Shown piece after piece: positions 24,925 to 34,779 of a DNA stretch of 34,866 nucleotides (position 1 is the first letter of the stretch; each line of letters starts with the position of its first letter). Where the stretch lies: the NCBI GenBank assembly GCA_902605135.1, contig CACLBK010000010.1:1-34866 (forward strand). Reading direction: 5' to 3'. The DNA comes from an uncultured Alphaproteobacteria bacterium (GTDB lineage Bacteria > Pseudomonadota > Alphaproteobacteria > HIMB59 > GCA-002718135). Under the pieces are notes generated by a model that saw nothing but the letters and a program-made list of their open reading frames with translations, had not been told where the DNA came from and searched no databases. A program made the translations under genes and the position numbers.

Positions 24925-27900
24925 ATGAAAATTAATATTATAGACTATGCAATTAGCCATTCCCGTGTTTTCATGGGAATACTTATTTTTATTATTTTTT
25001 CAGGTGCATCTACTTACATTACAATGCCCAAAGAATCTTCTCCTGATGTAAGCATACCAATAGTTTATATTTCACTAAGTCAAAATGGTATTTCTGCACA
25101 AGACTCTGAAAGGCTTTTAGTTAAACCAATTGAAGACGAAGTTAAAACTGTTGAAGGAGTAAGAGAAGTAAGATCAACAGCTTATTCAGGTGGAGGTAAT
25201 GTTTTATTAGAATTTGATGCTGGATTTAATTCTGATCAAGCTATGGTTGATATTAGAGATAAAGTTGATAGAGCTAAGGGTGATCTACCTAGCGAAGCAG
25301 ATGAACCAACGGTTAACGAAGTTAATATTAGTACATTTCCTATCCTATCCATTTCTTTAAGTGGAGATGTACCTAATAGAACTCTTCAAGATTTAGCTGA
25401 TATTTTACAAGATGATATAGAAACAATTCCTAGTGTTTTAGAAGCTAAAATAGGTGGTAAAAGAAATGAGCAGGTTGATATATTAATTAATCCAACTGCA
25501 GTTGATAGCTATGGCATCAATCTTGAGAGTCTTATTAATATCGTTAGAGAAAATAATAAAATGGTATCTGCTGGTGGTCAAGACACTGGTGACGGAAGTT
25601 TTGATATTAAAGTTCCAGGTTTATACGAAACTATTGAAGATGTATTAAATACCCCTGTTAAAACTAACGGAGATTCAGTTATTACTTTCAGGGATATTGC
25701 TGAAGTTAAAAGAACATTTGAAGATAGACAATCTTATGCAAATGTAAATGGATCTAATTCAATAACTATTGATGTTTCCAAAAGAATTGGTGAAAATATT
25801 ATTAATACTATTGAAGAAGTAAAAAAAATAACTGCAATTACTGCTAAAAGTTTTCCTGAAAATGTTGAAATTTCTTTTGGAAATGATCAATCAAAAGGTA
25901 TTAAAACTATGCTAAATAGTCTGCAAAATAACGTTATAGCAGCTATAATCCTTGTTTTAATTATTATTTTAGGAGCATTAGGTGTTAGATCGGGTTTATT
26001 AGTTGGTGTATCTATTCCAGGATCATTTTTATCAGGTTTATTAGCTCTGTCTGTAATGGGTTTTACTATTAATATAGTAGTATTATTTGCTCTAATTTTA
26101 TCTGTAGGACTATTAGTCGATGGAGCAATTGTTGTTGTTGAATATGCAGATAGAAAAATGAAAGAAGGTCTTGGTGTAAAAGATGCTTTCGCAAACGCAT
26201 CAAAAAAAATGTCACTACCAATTATATCATCGACTGCAACTACCCTAGCAGCCTTTTTACCACTAATATTCTGGCCTGGTATAGCTGGTGAATTTATGAA
26301 ATATTTACCCATAACACTTATATGTGTTCTTATTTCTTCTTTGTTTATGGCACTACTGTTCGTTCCAGTTTTAGGATCTATTTTAAATACTATATCAAGA
26401 ATACTTCTTCAGTTTATTGTACCATTAATAATATCATTAATTTTTTACAATCTGTTATCTTATGGATTTGGATTATTAGACCTTCAAAGATTTAGTTTAT
26501 TTATAACAATTGGAAAATACTTACTCAGCTTGGCTTTATTTATATTTGTATTTATAAGAATTATACCGAGAGTTTATAAAATTTCAGAAAATGTAAATTC
26601 TACAGATAAAATAATCTCTAAAAATGCAAAAATCTTATCTTCAGAATCAAATGAACCTGTTCTAAATGTAACTGGTTTTGTTGGATTTTATGCAAAAGCT
26701 TTAAACTTCTTATTATTCCATCCTTTAAAGGTGATGATCAGTGCTTTAGTAGTATTAGTTGCAGTAAATTATACCTATACGCAAGTTGGAGAAGGTGTAG
26801 AATTTTTCCCAGATGTTGAACCAGATCTTGCAAAAATTGTGGTTTTTGCAAGAGGTAATCTTTCTGTTGAAGAAAAAAAAGATTATGTATCAAGAGTAGA
26901 GAATATAATTTTAAAACTGCAATCCGAAAGACAAGAATTTAAAAATATTTATTCTTTAAGTGGAAATGTAAGTGAGCAATCAGAGTCATCAGAAGATTTT
27001 ATAGGATCAATAAGTTTGGAATATACAGATTGGGATAAAAGAAGAAAATCAAAAGTAATTCTAGCAGAAATTTTAGAAGCCACAAAAAGCATAAATGGAA
27101 TTAAAGTAGAATCAAGAGAACAACAAGGTGGTCCTGGTGAAGGTAAACCAATTAACATTAAATTAACCAGTGATAATAAACAACTTTTAATTGCTGAAGG
27201 AATTAAACTTAAAAAATTTATGGATAGTTATCCAAAATTAATGAATGTTGAAGATAATTTACCAGCACCTGGGATAGAGTGGGAAATTAATGTAGATAGA
27301 AAACAAGCATCTAAATTTGGAGCTAACATTACATCAATTGGTAATGTGATTAAACTTGCAACGAATGGTCTAAAACTTGGTGAATATAGACCTGATGATA
27401 GTAATGAAAGTATACCACTTTATCTTCGTTATCCAAACGAAGGTAGAACATTAGATAGAATTGATAACTTAAGAGTAACTACTTCAAATGGTTTAGTTCC
27501 AATATCTAATTTTGTAAAAATTGTTCCAAATAATAGAACAGGAAACATTATTAGAGTCGATTCAAAAAATGCAATTAACATACAAGCAGATGTAGAGCCA
27601 GGAACATATCCTGATGGCAAAGTTAGAGAACTTGAATATGTATTAGGCATTTCAGATACTGCTCCATCTTGGAGAGGTAGAACATTAGATTTACCTCATT
27701 ACAAATTAGACAGCAAAGTAAGAGCTGAACTAATTGGAGAAAATGAAGACCAAAAAGAAGCTCAAGAATTTTTAACAGGAGCTTTTGGTGTAGCTTTATT
27801 TTTAATGCTAATGATACTTCTGTTGCAGTTTAATAGCTTTTACAGTGCATTCTTAATTCTTTTTGCAGTTGTTATGTCAACTGCAGGTGTATTTATAGGC

Positions 27901-28320
27901 TTAATGGTAACTGCACAACCATTTGGTATTGTTATGTCAGGCGTTGGAGTTATTGCACTTGCAGGAATAGTGGTAAATAACAATATTATATTGATTGATA
28001 CATTTGATTTTTTAAAGACTAAAACATCTAATATTAGAGAGGCAATTATCAAAACAGGAGCACAGAGACTTAGACCAGTTTTACTTACAACAACTACAAC
28101 AGTACTAGGATTATTACCAATGGTAACAATGACAAATGTTGATTTCATATCTAGAGAAATAACCAGAGGTTCACCAGATACTCAGTGGTGGGTTCAATTA
28201 TCAACAGCTATAGTATTTGGACTACTTTTTGCAACATTTCTTACATTAGTTGTAACACCATCAGCTTTAATGTTTAGAGAAAACATTAAGAATTGGTATA
28301 AGAATAAAATTTCTAGTTAA
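24925..28320 (+). CDS. RND efflux permease (AcrB/NolG-like) with two apparent extra membrane helices
   Basis: This is a 1131-residue proton-driven inner-membrane pump. N-terminal helix TM1 (VFMGILIFIIFSGASTYI) is followed by PKESSPDVSIPIVYISLSQ, a conserved RND porter-domain entry. TM4 has GLLVDGAIVVVEYAD with proton-relay Asp399; the neighbouring Asp of AcrB is Gly400 here. TM10 has GIVVNNNIILID, with Asn in place of the AcrB Lys, as in many non-AcrB RND pumps. Between TM6 and TM7 two extra hydrophobic stretches at about 493-515 and 524-547 appear where most RND pumps have a soluble cytosolic linker. Adaptor and permease form a two-gene unit. The substrate is unknown. Confidence 0.92.
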   Translation: MKINIIDYAISHSRVFMGILIFIIFSGASTYITMPKESSPDVSIPIVYISLSQNGISAQDSERLLVKPIEDEVKTVEGVREVRSTAYSGGGNVLLEFDAGFNSDQAMVDIRDKVDRAKGDLPSEADEPTVNEVNISTFPILSISLSGDVPNRTLQDLADILQDDIETIPSVLEAKIGGKRNEQVDILINPTAVDSYGINLESLINIVRENNKMVSAGGQDTGDGSFDIKVPGLYETIEDVLNTPVKTNGDSVITFRDIAEVKRTFEDRQSYANVNGSNSITIDVSKRIGENIINTIEEVKKITAITAKSFPENVEISFGNDQSKGIKTMLNSLQNNVIAAIILVLIIILGALGVRSGLLVGVSIPGSFLSGLLALSVMGFTINIVVLFALILSVGLLVDGAIVVVEYADRKMKEGLGVKDAFANASKKMSLPIISSTATTLAAFLPLIFWPGIAGEFMKYLPITLICVLISSLFMALLFVPVLGSILNTISRILLQFIVPLIISLIFYNLLSYGFGLLDLQRFSLFITIGKYLLSLALFIFVFIRIIPRVYKISENVNSTDKIISKNAKILSSESNEPVLNVTGFVGFYAKALNFLLFHPLKVMISALVVLVAVNYTYTQVGEGVEFFPDVEPDLAKIVVFARGNLSVEEKKDYVSRVENIILKLQSERQEFKNIYSLSGNVSEQSESSEDFIGSISLEYTDWDKRRKSKVILAEILEATKSINGIKVESREQQGGPGEGKPINIKLTSDNKQLLIAEGIKLKKFMDSYPKLMNVEDNLPAPGIEWEINVDRKQASKFGANITSIGNVIKLATNGLKLGEYRPDDSNESIPLYLRYPNEGRTLDRIDNLRVTTSNGLVPISNFVKIVPNNRTGNIIRVDSKNAINIQADVEPGTYPDGKVRELEYVLGISDTAPSWRGRTLDLPHYKLDSKVRAELIGENEDQKEAQEFLTGAFGVALFLMLMILLLQFNSFYSAFLILFAVVMSTAGVFIGLMVTAQPFGIVMSGVGVIALAGIVVNNNIILIDTFDFLKTKTSNIREAIIKTGAQRLRPVLLTTTTTVLGLLPMVTMTNVDFISREITRGSPDTQWWVQLSTAIVFGLLFATFLTLVVTPSALMFRENIKNWYKNKISS

Positions 28321-28346
28321 ATTTTTTCTAATAAACATTTTAAATT

Positions 28347-28898
28347 ATGACTATTAAATCTATTACTATCTATTGCTCATCTTCAGATAAATTAAGTAAT
28401 AAATATTATCAAGATGCAGAAGAAATTAGCAAATTAATATCATCTTTTAAAATAAATATTGTCTACGGTGGAGCAAAAGTTGGTATTATGGGCGTGGTTG
28501 CTAAGACAGCAAAAAAATATAAAAATAGAGTTGTTGGAGTAATTCCAAATTTTTTATCCGAGAGAGAAATAATTTTTGAAAATATAGATGAGTTAAAAAT
28601 AGTGGATAATATGTCTGAAAGAAAAAAGTTACTTTTTGAGATAGGTGATGCATATTTAGCATTACCAGGAGGAACGGGAACTTTAGAAGAAATAGTAGAA
28701 GTCGTATCTTGGAAAATAATGGGGATTCATAATAAGCCAATAATTTTTTTTAATAAAAATAATTTTTGGAATAATCTATTTCAACAATTTAAATTTTTTG
28801 AAAAGGAAAAATTTTCAAATAAAAATTTACAAAACAGTTTTCACATTATAGATACGGTTGATCAATTAAAAAATATATTAATTAAATGGCAAAAATAA
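28347..28898 (+). CDS. LOG-family protein (TIGR00730, probable nucleotide 5'-monophosphate phosphoribohydrolase)
   Basis: The 183-residue Rossmann-fold protein has the two signature motifs of the LOG family, MSERK (89-93) and PGGTGTLEE (107-115), plus [10 protein letters not shown] near 40-49. Family members cleave cytokinin riboside monophosphates or other nucleoside monophosphates to a base and ribose 5-phosphate; in most bacteria the physiological substrate is not established. It begins 26 bases after the RND permease and overlaps icd by 13 bases. Confidence 0.92.
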   Translation: MTIKSITIYCSSSDKLSNKYYQDAEEISKLISSFKINIVYGGAKVGIMGVVAKTAKKYKNRVVGVIPNFLSEREIIFENIDELKIVDNMSERKKLLFEIGDAYLALPGGTGTLEEIVEVVSWKIMGIHNKPIIFFNKNNFWNNLFQQFKFFEKEKFSNKNLQNSFHIIDTVDQLKNILIKWQK

Positions 28899-30094
28899 AA
28901 GTTAAAAACCCTGTAGTTGAAATGGATGGAGATGAAATGACCAGAATAATCTGGAAGTACATCAAAGAACAATTAATCTTGCCCTATCTTGATATAGATA
29001 TCAAATATTTTGATCTTGGAGTTATTAAAAGGGATGAAACTTATGATCAAATTACAATAGATGCAGCTGAAGCAGTAAAAAAATATGGTGTAGGAATAAA
29101 ATGTGCAACAATTACACCAGATGAAAATAGAGTAGAAGAATTCAAATTAAAGCAAATGTGGCGATCGCCAAATGGAACAATAAGAAATATACTTGGGGGA
29201 ACTATATTTAGACAACCAATTATATGTAAGAATGTTCCAAGAATAATCACAAACTGGAACCATCCAATTGTAGTTGCAAGACATGCCTTTGGTGATCAAT
29301 ATAGAGCGACTGACACATTAATTAATAAACCAGGGATACTTAAAATGGTTTTTGAGCCTAAAGATGGATCTGAAGGATTTACAAAAGATGTTTATGAATT
29401 TGAAAAATCTGGTGTAGCCCTATCAATGTATAATTTAGATAATTCAATTAAAGACTTTGCTAGATCTTGTTTTAATTATGGACTTAACCTTGGTTGGCCA
29501 GTTTACCTTTCTACTAAAAATACTATTTTAAAAGTCTATGATGGAAGATTTAAAGATTTATTTCAGGATGTATTTGATACTGAATTTAAAAATAAATTTA
29601 AAGAAAAAGACATAGTTTATGAACACAGATTAATCGATGATATGGTAGCCTCAGCATTAAAATGGGAAGGTAATTTTATTTGGGCTTGTAAAAATTATGA
29701 TGGAGATGTTCAATCAGATTCTGTTGCTCAAGGATTTGGATCACTAGGTTTAATGACAAGCGTGTTAATGACCCCAGATGGTAAAACAGTAGAAGCTGAA
29801 GCTGCGCATGGAACTGTTACTAGACATTATAGAAATCATCAAAAAGGTATAGAAACTTCAACTAATCCAATTGCATCAATTTTTGCTTGGACTAGGGGTT
29901 TGAGTTTTAGAGGAGAGTTTGATGGTAATAATGAATTAATAAATTTTGCTAAAAAATTGGAAGAAACGTGTATCAAAACTGTAGAAAGTGGCGAAATGAC
30001 AAAAGATTTAGCAATATTAATTAACAAAGATCAGAAATGGTTAAGCACTCAAGATTTTTTAAGAGCAATAAAAAACAATTTTCAAATTAACTAA
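28886..30094 (+). CDS. icd: NADP-dependent isocitrate dehydrogenase (dimeric, eukaryote-like type)
   Basis: This TCA-cycle enzyme oxidises isocitrate to 2-oxoglutarate and makes NADPH. The start [16 protein letters not shown], the substrate loop [27 protein letters not shown], and the NADP-binding [11 protein letters not shown] region are characteristic of the dimeric type (about 400 residues) found in many alphaproteobacteria and mitochondria, rather than the E. coli type. Length is 402 residues. It overlaps the LOG gene by 13 bases; its 3' end overlaps convergent alaS by 8 bases. Confidence 0.96.
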   Translation: MAKIKVKNPVVEMDGDEMTRIIWKYIKEQLILPYLDIDIKYFDLGVIKRDETYDQITIDAAEAVKKYGVGIKCATITPDENRVEEFKLKQMWRSPNGTIRNILGGTIFRQPIICKNVPRIITNWNHPIVVARHAFGDQYRATDTLINKPGILKMVFEPKDGSEGFTKDVYEFEKSGVALSMYNLDNSIKDFARSCFNYGLNLGWPVYLSTKNTILKVYDGRFKDLFQDVFDTEFKNKFKEKDIVYEHRLIDDMVASALKWEGNFIWACKNYDGDVQSDSVAQGFGSLGLMTSVLMTPDGKTVEAEAAHGTVTRHYRNHQKGIETSTNPIASIFAWTRGLSFRGEFDGNNELINFAKKLEETCIKTVESGEMTKDLAILINKDQKWLSTQDFLRAIKNNFQIN

Positions 30095-32759
30095 TAGAAT
30101 TTAATTTATCTTCAATGTATTTTATGCTTTCATTAATTTGACTAACATCTGATCCTCCTCCTTGAGCAAGATCTTTTCTACCACCCCCGCCTTTGCCACC
30201 TAAAATAATTGAAATTTCTCTTATTTCTTTTGAAGCATCAAAAAGATCTGTAATATCTTCTGTAACTCCTAGTACTATGGATAGTTTGTTTTCATTATTT
30301 GAAATTATTAACGAAACACTATTTTTGTTATATTGTTTTTTTTGCACATCAATAAATGTTTTCAAAGATTTATTAGGATAATCATCAGCAATTAAATATA
30401 TAAAATTTAATTCTTTGATTTTTTTTACAACAATATTTTCAACATTTTTTGATATAGATATATTTTGTTTTAATTTTTCGTGTATCTGAATTAATTCTTT
30501 AATTAATAAACCTTTGTCTTCAGATTGATTTTTAAAATTATAATCAGCATTAATCTTTTTAATTTTATTCTTTAAATCTTCAATTTGATTATCTTGATTT
30601 TTATTTTTTTCTAATAAATTTATTTGTATTTCTTTAATATATTTATCTACTGCAACATTAGATACAGCCTCTATCCTTCTAATTCCAGACGCAACACTAG
30701 ATTGATTAGTTATTTTAAAATTACTTATTTCCCCTAATTTAACAACATGAGTTCCACCACATAATTCTTTTGAAAAAAATGATTCATTTTCTTGACCCAT
30801 TGTTACTACTCTTACTTCATCGCTATATTTTTCTCCAAATAATGCCATAGCACCTTCTTCAATAGCTTTTTTTTGATCAACAACTTTAGTTTCAACAATT
30901 CCATCTTTTTGAATTTGATCATTTACAATTTCCTCAACATCTAAGAGTTGATCTTTTTCAATTGGATTATTGTGGCTAAAATCAAATCTAAGTTTTTCTG
31001 AATTTACAAGTGAACCCTTCTGCGTGACATGCTTGCCCAGTATTTTTCTTAGAGCAGCATGTAATAAATGAGTTGATGAATGATTATATTTAATAAAATT
31101 TCTATTCTCTTTATTAATCCTTGCTTTAATTGTATCTTCTACTTTGCATTCACCTCTAATTACTTTACCTTTGTGAAGAAAATAATTTCCAAATATTTTT
31201 GTTGTATTGATAACTTCAAACTTAAAGTTATCATTTTCAAAAAAACCATAATCACCCACCTGACCACCACTTTCTCCATAAAAAGGAGTTTGATTTAATA
31301 TTATAATTGCTTCTTGATTTTTTTTAATTTTATCTACTGAATTATTTTCTGATATGATTGAAAGTATTTTACAGTCAGCTTCCATATCAGAATATCCTAA
31401 AAATTCTGTTGGCTCTATTTTAGAAGTTATTTCAAACCAAATGCCTTCATCCTCGATGTCTCCTGTACCTTTCCAGCTTTGTCTCGCTCTTTGCTTTTGA
31501 TCTAACATTTTTTGTTCAAATGTTTTTATATCGACTTCAATATTTTTACTTTTTAAATAATCTTGTGTTAAATCTAAGGGAAATCCGTAGGTATCGTATA
31601 ATTTAAATGCTACTTCTCCATTAAATATATTTGTTGAGTTAGAAATCTCCTCATCTAAAATTTTTATTCCTTTTTCAACAGTTTCCTTGAATTTAGTTTC
31701 TTCATTCATTAATGTATTAGTAATGAGATCTTTTGCTCTATCTAATTCAGGATATGAATTTTTAATTCCATCTAAAAAAATAGGGAATAACTTATGAAAT
31801 ACAGGCTCTTTATTGCCTAAAGAATGAGCGTGTCTCATTCCCCTTCTCATTATTCTTCGTAAAACGTATCCTCTACCCTCATTTGAAGGCATTACTCCAT
31901 CAGCAATTAAAAAAGAGGAGGATTTTAAATGATCTGCAATTACTCTGTGACTAGGATTTGTTATTGAACTTTCATTGTCACATAGTTTTGTTGATTCATT
32001 TATTATCGGTTGAAATAAATCTGTTGAATAATTATCGTTAGAACCATCTAAAAGAGCTGTCATTCTCTCTAATCCCATTCCAGTATCAATTGAGGGTTTT
32101 GGTAAATTTATTCTCTTAGACTTTGATATTTGCTCATATTGCATAAATACTAAATTCCATATTTCTATAAATCTATCACCATCTTCGTTTGGAGAGCCTG
32201 GAGGGCCTCCTTCGTATTTATCACCATGATCATAAAATATTTCAGAACATGGACCACAAGGGCCTGTTTCACCCATTGACCAAAAATTATCAGATGTACT
32301 TATTTTAATAATTTTATTTTCAGACAATCCAGCTATTTTTTTCCATAAATCATAAGCTTCCTGATCATCAGAATAAACAGTTACTAATAGTCTATCTTTA
32401 TTTATTGCATATTCCTTAGTTATTAGATTCCAAGCTAGTTCTATGGCCAGCTCTTTAAAATAATCTCCAAAAGAGAAATTGCCTAACATTTCAAAAAAAG
32501 TATGGTGTCTTGTCGTATATCCTACATTTTCTAAATCATTGTGCTTACCACCTGCTCTTACACATTTTTGAGCAGTAGTCGCTCTATTGTAATCTCTTAT
32601 CTCTTTACCTGTAAAAATATTTTTAAATTGCACCATTCCAGAATTAGCAAACATTAGAGTAGGATCATTATCTGGTACTAGAGAGCTAGAATGAATAACC
32701 TCATGTCCATTTTTTTTAAAATAATTAAGAAATGTCGACCTAATCTGATTTGAATTCAT
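30087..32759 (-). CDS. alaS: Alanyl-tRNA synthetase
   Basis: AlaS charges tRNA-Ala and hydrolyses mischarged products. The class II catalytic domain starts with [19 protein letters not shown] and includes [20 protein letters not shown] and the GMGLERM motif. The editing domain carries the zinc-type motifs HSSTHLLH and CGGTHV. The C-terminal C-Ala domain keeps the glycine-rich [14 protein letters not shown]. Length is 890 residues, complete. It lies downstream of recA, but a strong terminator separates the two, so it probably has its own promoter in the 85-base gap. Confidence 0.98.
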   Translation of the reverse strand: MNSNQIRSTFLNYFKKNGHEVIHSSSLVPDNDPTLMFANSGMVQFKNIFTGKEIRDYNRATTAQKCVRAGGKHNDLENVGYTTRHHTFFEMLGNFSFGDYFKELAIELAWNLITKEYAINKDRLLVTVYSDDQEAYDLWKKIAGLSENKIIKISTSDNFWSMGETGPCGPCSEIFYDHGDKYEGGPPGSPNEDGDRFIEIWNLVFMQYEQISKSKRINLPKPSIDTGMGLERMTALLDGSNDNYSTDLFQPIINESTKLCDNESSITNPSHRVIADHLKSSSFLIADGVMPSNEGRGYVLRRIMRRGMRHAHSLGNKEPVFHKLFPIFLDGIKNSYPELDRAKDLITNTLMNEETKFKETVEKGIKILDEEISNSTNIFNGEVAFKLYDTYGFPLDLTQDYLKSKNIEVDIKTFEQKMLDQKQRARQSWKGTGDIEDEGIWFEITSKIEPTEFLGYSDMEADCKILSIISENNSVDKIKKNQEAIIILNQTPFYGESGGQVGDYGFFENDNFKFEVINTTKIFGNYFLHKGKVIRGECKVEDTIKARINKENRNFIKYNHSSTHLLHAALRKILGKHVTQKGSLVNSEKLRFDFSHNNPIEKDQLLDVEEIVNDQIQKDGIVETKVVDQKKAIEEGAMALFGEKYSDEVRVVTMGQENESFFSKELCGGTHVVKLGEISNFKITNQSSVASGIRRIEAVSNVAVDKYIKEIQINLLEKNKNQDNQIEDLKNKIKKINADYNFKNQSEDKGLLIKELIQIHEKLKQNISISKNVENIVVKKIKELNFIYLIADDYPNKSLKTFIDVQKKQYNKNSVSLIISNNENKLSIVLGVTEDITDLFDASKEIREISIILGGKGGGGRKDLAQGGGSDVSQINESIKYIEDKLNSIS

Positions 32760-32797
32760 GAAACGGTATTATAACTTGAAAACTATATTGTCTAAAT

Positions 32798-32826
32798 AAA
32801 AAAGCGCCTATATTAAAATAGGCGCT
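32798..32826 (-). terminator. Rho-independent terminator of recA
   Basis: On the minus strand AGCGCCTAT and ATAGGCGCT form a perfect 9-bp stem around a 6-base loop, directly followed by a run of T. It starts about 18 bases after the recA stop codon. It is the clearest intrinsic terminator in the window. Confidence 0.9.
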
Positions 32827-32844
32827 AAACAAAAATAATATTTG

Positions 32845-33948
32845 TTATTCTTTTACTTCTTCAGTTTCTTTTTCTTTTTCTTTATTTTCCAATTTACCTT
32901 CCATCATAGCTTTTTCAACTATTCCAGCATTCTGAAGGATTTGATTCTCAATTTCTTTAGCTATAGTAGGATTATCATTAAGAAAGTTTTTAACGTTTTC
33001 TCTGCCCTGTCCTATTTTAGTATTTTTGTACGCAAACCATGATCCCGATTTATCAATGATTTCTGCTTTCACACCTAAATCAACTAACTCACCTAATTTT
33101 GATATACCCTCTCCGTACATTATATCAAATTCAACAACTTTAAATGGAGGTGCAACTTTATTTTTAACTATTTTTACTCTAGTTTGATTTCCAATAATTT
33201 CATCTTTATCTTTTATTGCACCAATTCTTCTGATGTCCATTCTTACTGAGGAATAAAATTTTAAAGCATTACCACCTGTAGTTGTCTCAGGACTACCAAA
33301 CATAACGCCTATTTTCATTCTAAGTTGGTTTATGAAAACAACTAAAGTATTTGATTGTGCAATAGAGCTTGTGAGTTTTCTTAATGCCTGACTCATCAAT
33401 CTAGCTTGCAAACCAGGTAAGGAGTCCCCCATATCACCTTCTAGCTCAGCTCTTGGTACAAGTGCAGCAACAGAATCAATAACTAACACATCAATACCTC
33501 CAGATTTTATCAAAGAATCAGCTATTTCTAAACCCTGTTCTCCCGTATCAGGTTGGGAAATTAATAATTCCTCTAGATTTACACCCAATTTTTTTGCATA
33601 TGCTGGGTCTAGAGCATGCTCTGCATCTATAAATGCGCAATTACCACCTTTTTTTTGTGATTCTGCAACAATGTGAGTAGCTAAAGTAGTCTTTCCAGAA
33701 CTTTCTGGTCCATAAATTTCAACAATTCTCCCTTTTGGAACTCCACCAATGCCGAGAGCTATATCAAGACCTAATGAGCCAGTGGATATAGACTCAATAT
33801 CTACATTTGTTTTAGAGCCCAATTTCATTATTGAGCCTTTTCCATAATTTTTCTCTATTAAGCTTACAGCTGCTTCTAAAGATTTACTTCTATTTTCTTT
33901 ATCCATTGAATTTTCGTTATTTACTACTTTTAATTTAGCTTGAGACAT
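32845..33948 (-). CDS. recA: Recombinase RecA
   Basis: RecA forms filaments on single-stranded DNA, drives homologous strand exchange, and activates LexA self-cleavage. Walker [10 protein letters not shown] is at 80-88, with [15 protein letters not shown], the Walker B region [10 protein letters not shown] and the loop 2 area [11 protein letters not shown] all conserved. The C-terminal tail is acidic and repetitive (Lys/Glu). Length is 367 residues. A GGAG ribosome site precedes the ATG, and an SOS-box-like direct repeat lies about 85 bases upstream. Confidence 0.98.
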   Translation of the reverse strand: MSQAKLKVVNNENSMDKENRSKSLEAAVSLIEKNYGKGSIMKLGSKTNVDIESISTGSLGLDIALGIGGVPKGRIVEIYGPESSGKTTLATHIVAESQKKGGNCAFIDAEHALDPAYAKKLGVNLEELLISQPDTGEQGLEIADSLIKSGGIDVLVIDSVAALVPRAELEGDMGDSLPGLQARLMSQALRKLTSSIAQSNTLVVFINQLRMKIGVMFGSPETTTGGNALKFYSSVRMDIRRIGAIKDKDEIIGNQTRVKIVKNKVAPPFKVVEFDIMYGEGISKLGELVDLGVKAEIIDKSGSWFAYKNTKIGQGRENVKNFLNDNPTIAKEIENQILQNAGIVEKAMMEGKLENKEKEKETEEVKE

Positions 33949-34033
33949 TACGTTTCTCCATTAATTTCCTATGTTTTTATTAAGATTCTTGCAAATCATG
34001 TTTTCTTGTACACGTTTTGTTCTTTTTTTAAAA

Positions 34034-34048
34034 GTTCTATTTTTGTTC
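34034..34048. promoter_or_regulatory. Alphaproteobacterial-type SOS (LexA) box GTTC-N7-GTTC upstream of recA
   Basis: GTTC at 34034-34037 and 34045-34048 are separated by exactly 7 bases, the direct-repeat spacing of LexA sites described in alphaproteobacteria. A third GTTC is at 34019-34022. The site lies in the recA-dksA gap, 86 bases before the recA ATG. On the recA strand it reads GAAC-N7-GAAC. Spacing and location support it; AT-rich context makes chance possible but recA is the expected target. Confidence 0.65.
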
Positions 34049-34072
34049 TAATATGAAAATATAATTAAATTA

Positions 34073-34101
34073 TTGAAAAATATATATTATTTTTATTTAA
34101 T
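34073..34101 (+). promoter_or_regulatory. Candidate sigma-70-type promoter of dksA
   Basis: TTGAAA (34073-34078) and TTTAAT (34096-34101) are 17 bases apart, each matching consensus at 5 of 6 positions. Transcription would begin near 34108, giving a leader of about 55 bases to the chosen dksA ATG. The rest of the 214-base recA-dksA gap holds the SOS box and AT-rich sequence only. Confidence 0.45.
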
Positions 34102-34162
34102 AAAATTTCAATATTGCTTGAATTAATAAAATCATTTGGTAAATCAGCATCGTTTTAAGATT

Positions 34163-34570
34163 ATGACTAAATTACCAAAAAATTACAAACCAACTCAGAA
34201 AGAAAAATTCATGAATGCCAAAATGAAAGAATATTTTAGGCAAAAATTAGTTAGTTGGAAAAAAGATTTGCTTAATGAGTCATCTCAAACTTTGAATAAT
34301 CTTCAGAATGAGAATGAAGCAAAACCAGATATAACTGATAGAGCATCAGAAGAAATAGATAGATCTTTTGAGCTTAGAACAAGAGATAGAGAAAGAAAAC
34401 TAATAAATAAAATTGATTCAGCTCTTCAAAGAATTGAAGATGGATCATACGGATATTGTGATGAAACAGGTGATCCAATTAGCATTAAAAGATTAGAAGC
34501 AAGACCAGTAGCAACATTGAGTTTAGAAGCTCAAGAAATGCATGAAAAAGCAGAAAAAAGAATAAGCTAA
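34163..34570 (+). CDS. dksA: DksA-family RNA polymerase-binding transcription factor (single-cysteine type)
   Basis: DksA binds the RNA polymerase secondary channel and, with ppGpp, adjusts rRNA and amino-acid promoters. The coiled-coil tip has DITDRAS with Asp56, Asp59 and Ala61 in the places of the key E. coli Asp71, Asp74 and Ala76. RDRERKLINKID and RRLEARP-like KRLEARP follow. The zinc finger is degenerate: Cys99 remains, while the other three ligand places hold Thr102, Ser120 and Ala123. One-cysteine, zinc-independent DksA proteins are known in alphaproteobacteria and Pseudomonas. I use the ATG at 34163 (135 residues); the frame extends upstream only to a TTG at 34136. Confidence 0.93.
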   Translation: MTKLPKNYKPTQKEKFMNAKMKEYFRQKLVSWKKDLLNESSQTLNNLQNENEAKPDITDRASEEIDRSFELRTRDRERKLINKIDSALQRIEDGSYGYCDETGDPISIKRLEARPVATLSLEAQEMHEKAEKRIS

Positions 34571-34581
34571 TCTTATTTTAA

Positions 34582-34779
34582 ATGTCAGATTTTTATATAG
34601 GTGATTTTACGCCAGGTATATTTGTTGTAAATGTCGGCAAAGAAAAAGAATGGGGAATTGGTCAAGTTCAATCATGTATTAATAATATCGTTACAATTAA
34701 TTTTGAAAATGTTGGAAAAAAAACTATTAACCCAAAAGAAGTTGAATTAAAAATAATAAATATAAATGCAACTAATTGA
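34582..34779 (+). CDS. DUF3553 family protein
   Basis: This 65-residue protein has the family core [20 protein letters not shown] followed by [13 protein letters not shown], a small beta-rich fold similar to CarD/UvrD-tail type Tudor-like modules. DUF3553 is common in alphaproteobacteria and its function is not established. It starts 11 bases after dksA and overlaps moaA by 14 bases, so it is probably cotranscribed with both. Confidence 0.85.
   Translation: MSDFYIGDFTPGIFVVNVGKEKEWGIGQVQSCINNIVTINFENVGKKTINPKEVELKIININATN

Noticed and set aside
25887-26312. 141-codon minus-strand frame opposite the RND permease gene
   Set aside because: It mirrors the codons of a strongly conserved membrane region and has no independent support.
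34136-34162. TTG start nine codons upstream of the chosen dksA ATG
   Set aside because: TTG starts are rare here, no ribosome site precedes it, and the ATG gives a normal DksA N-terminus.
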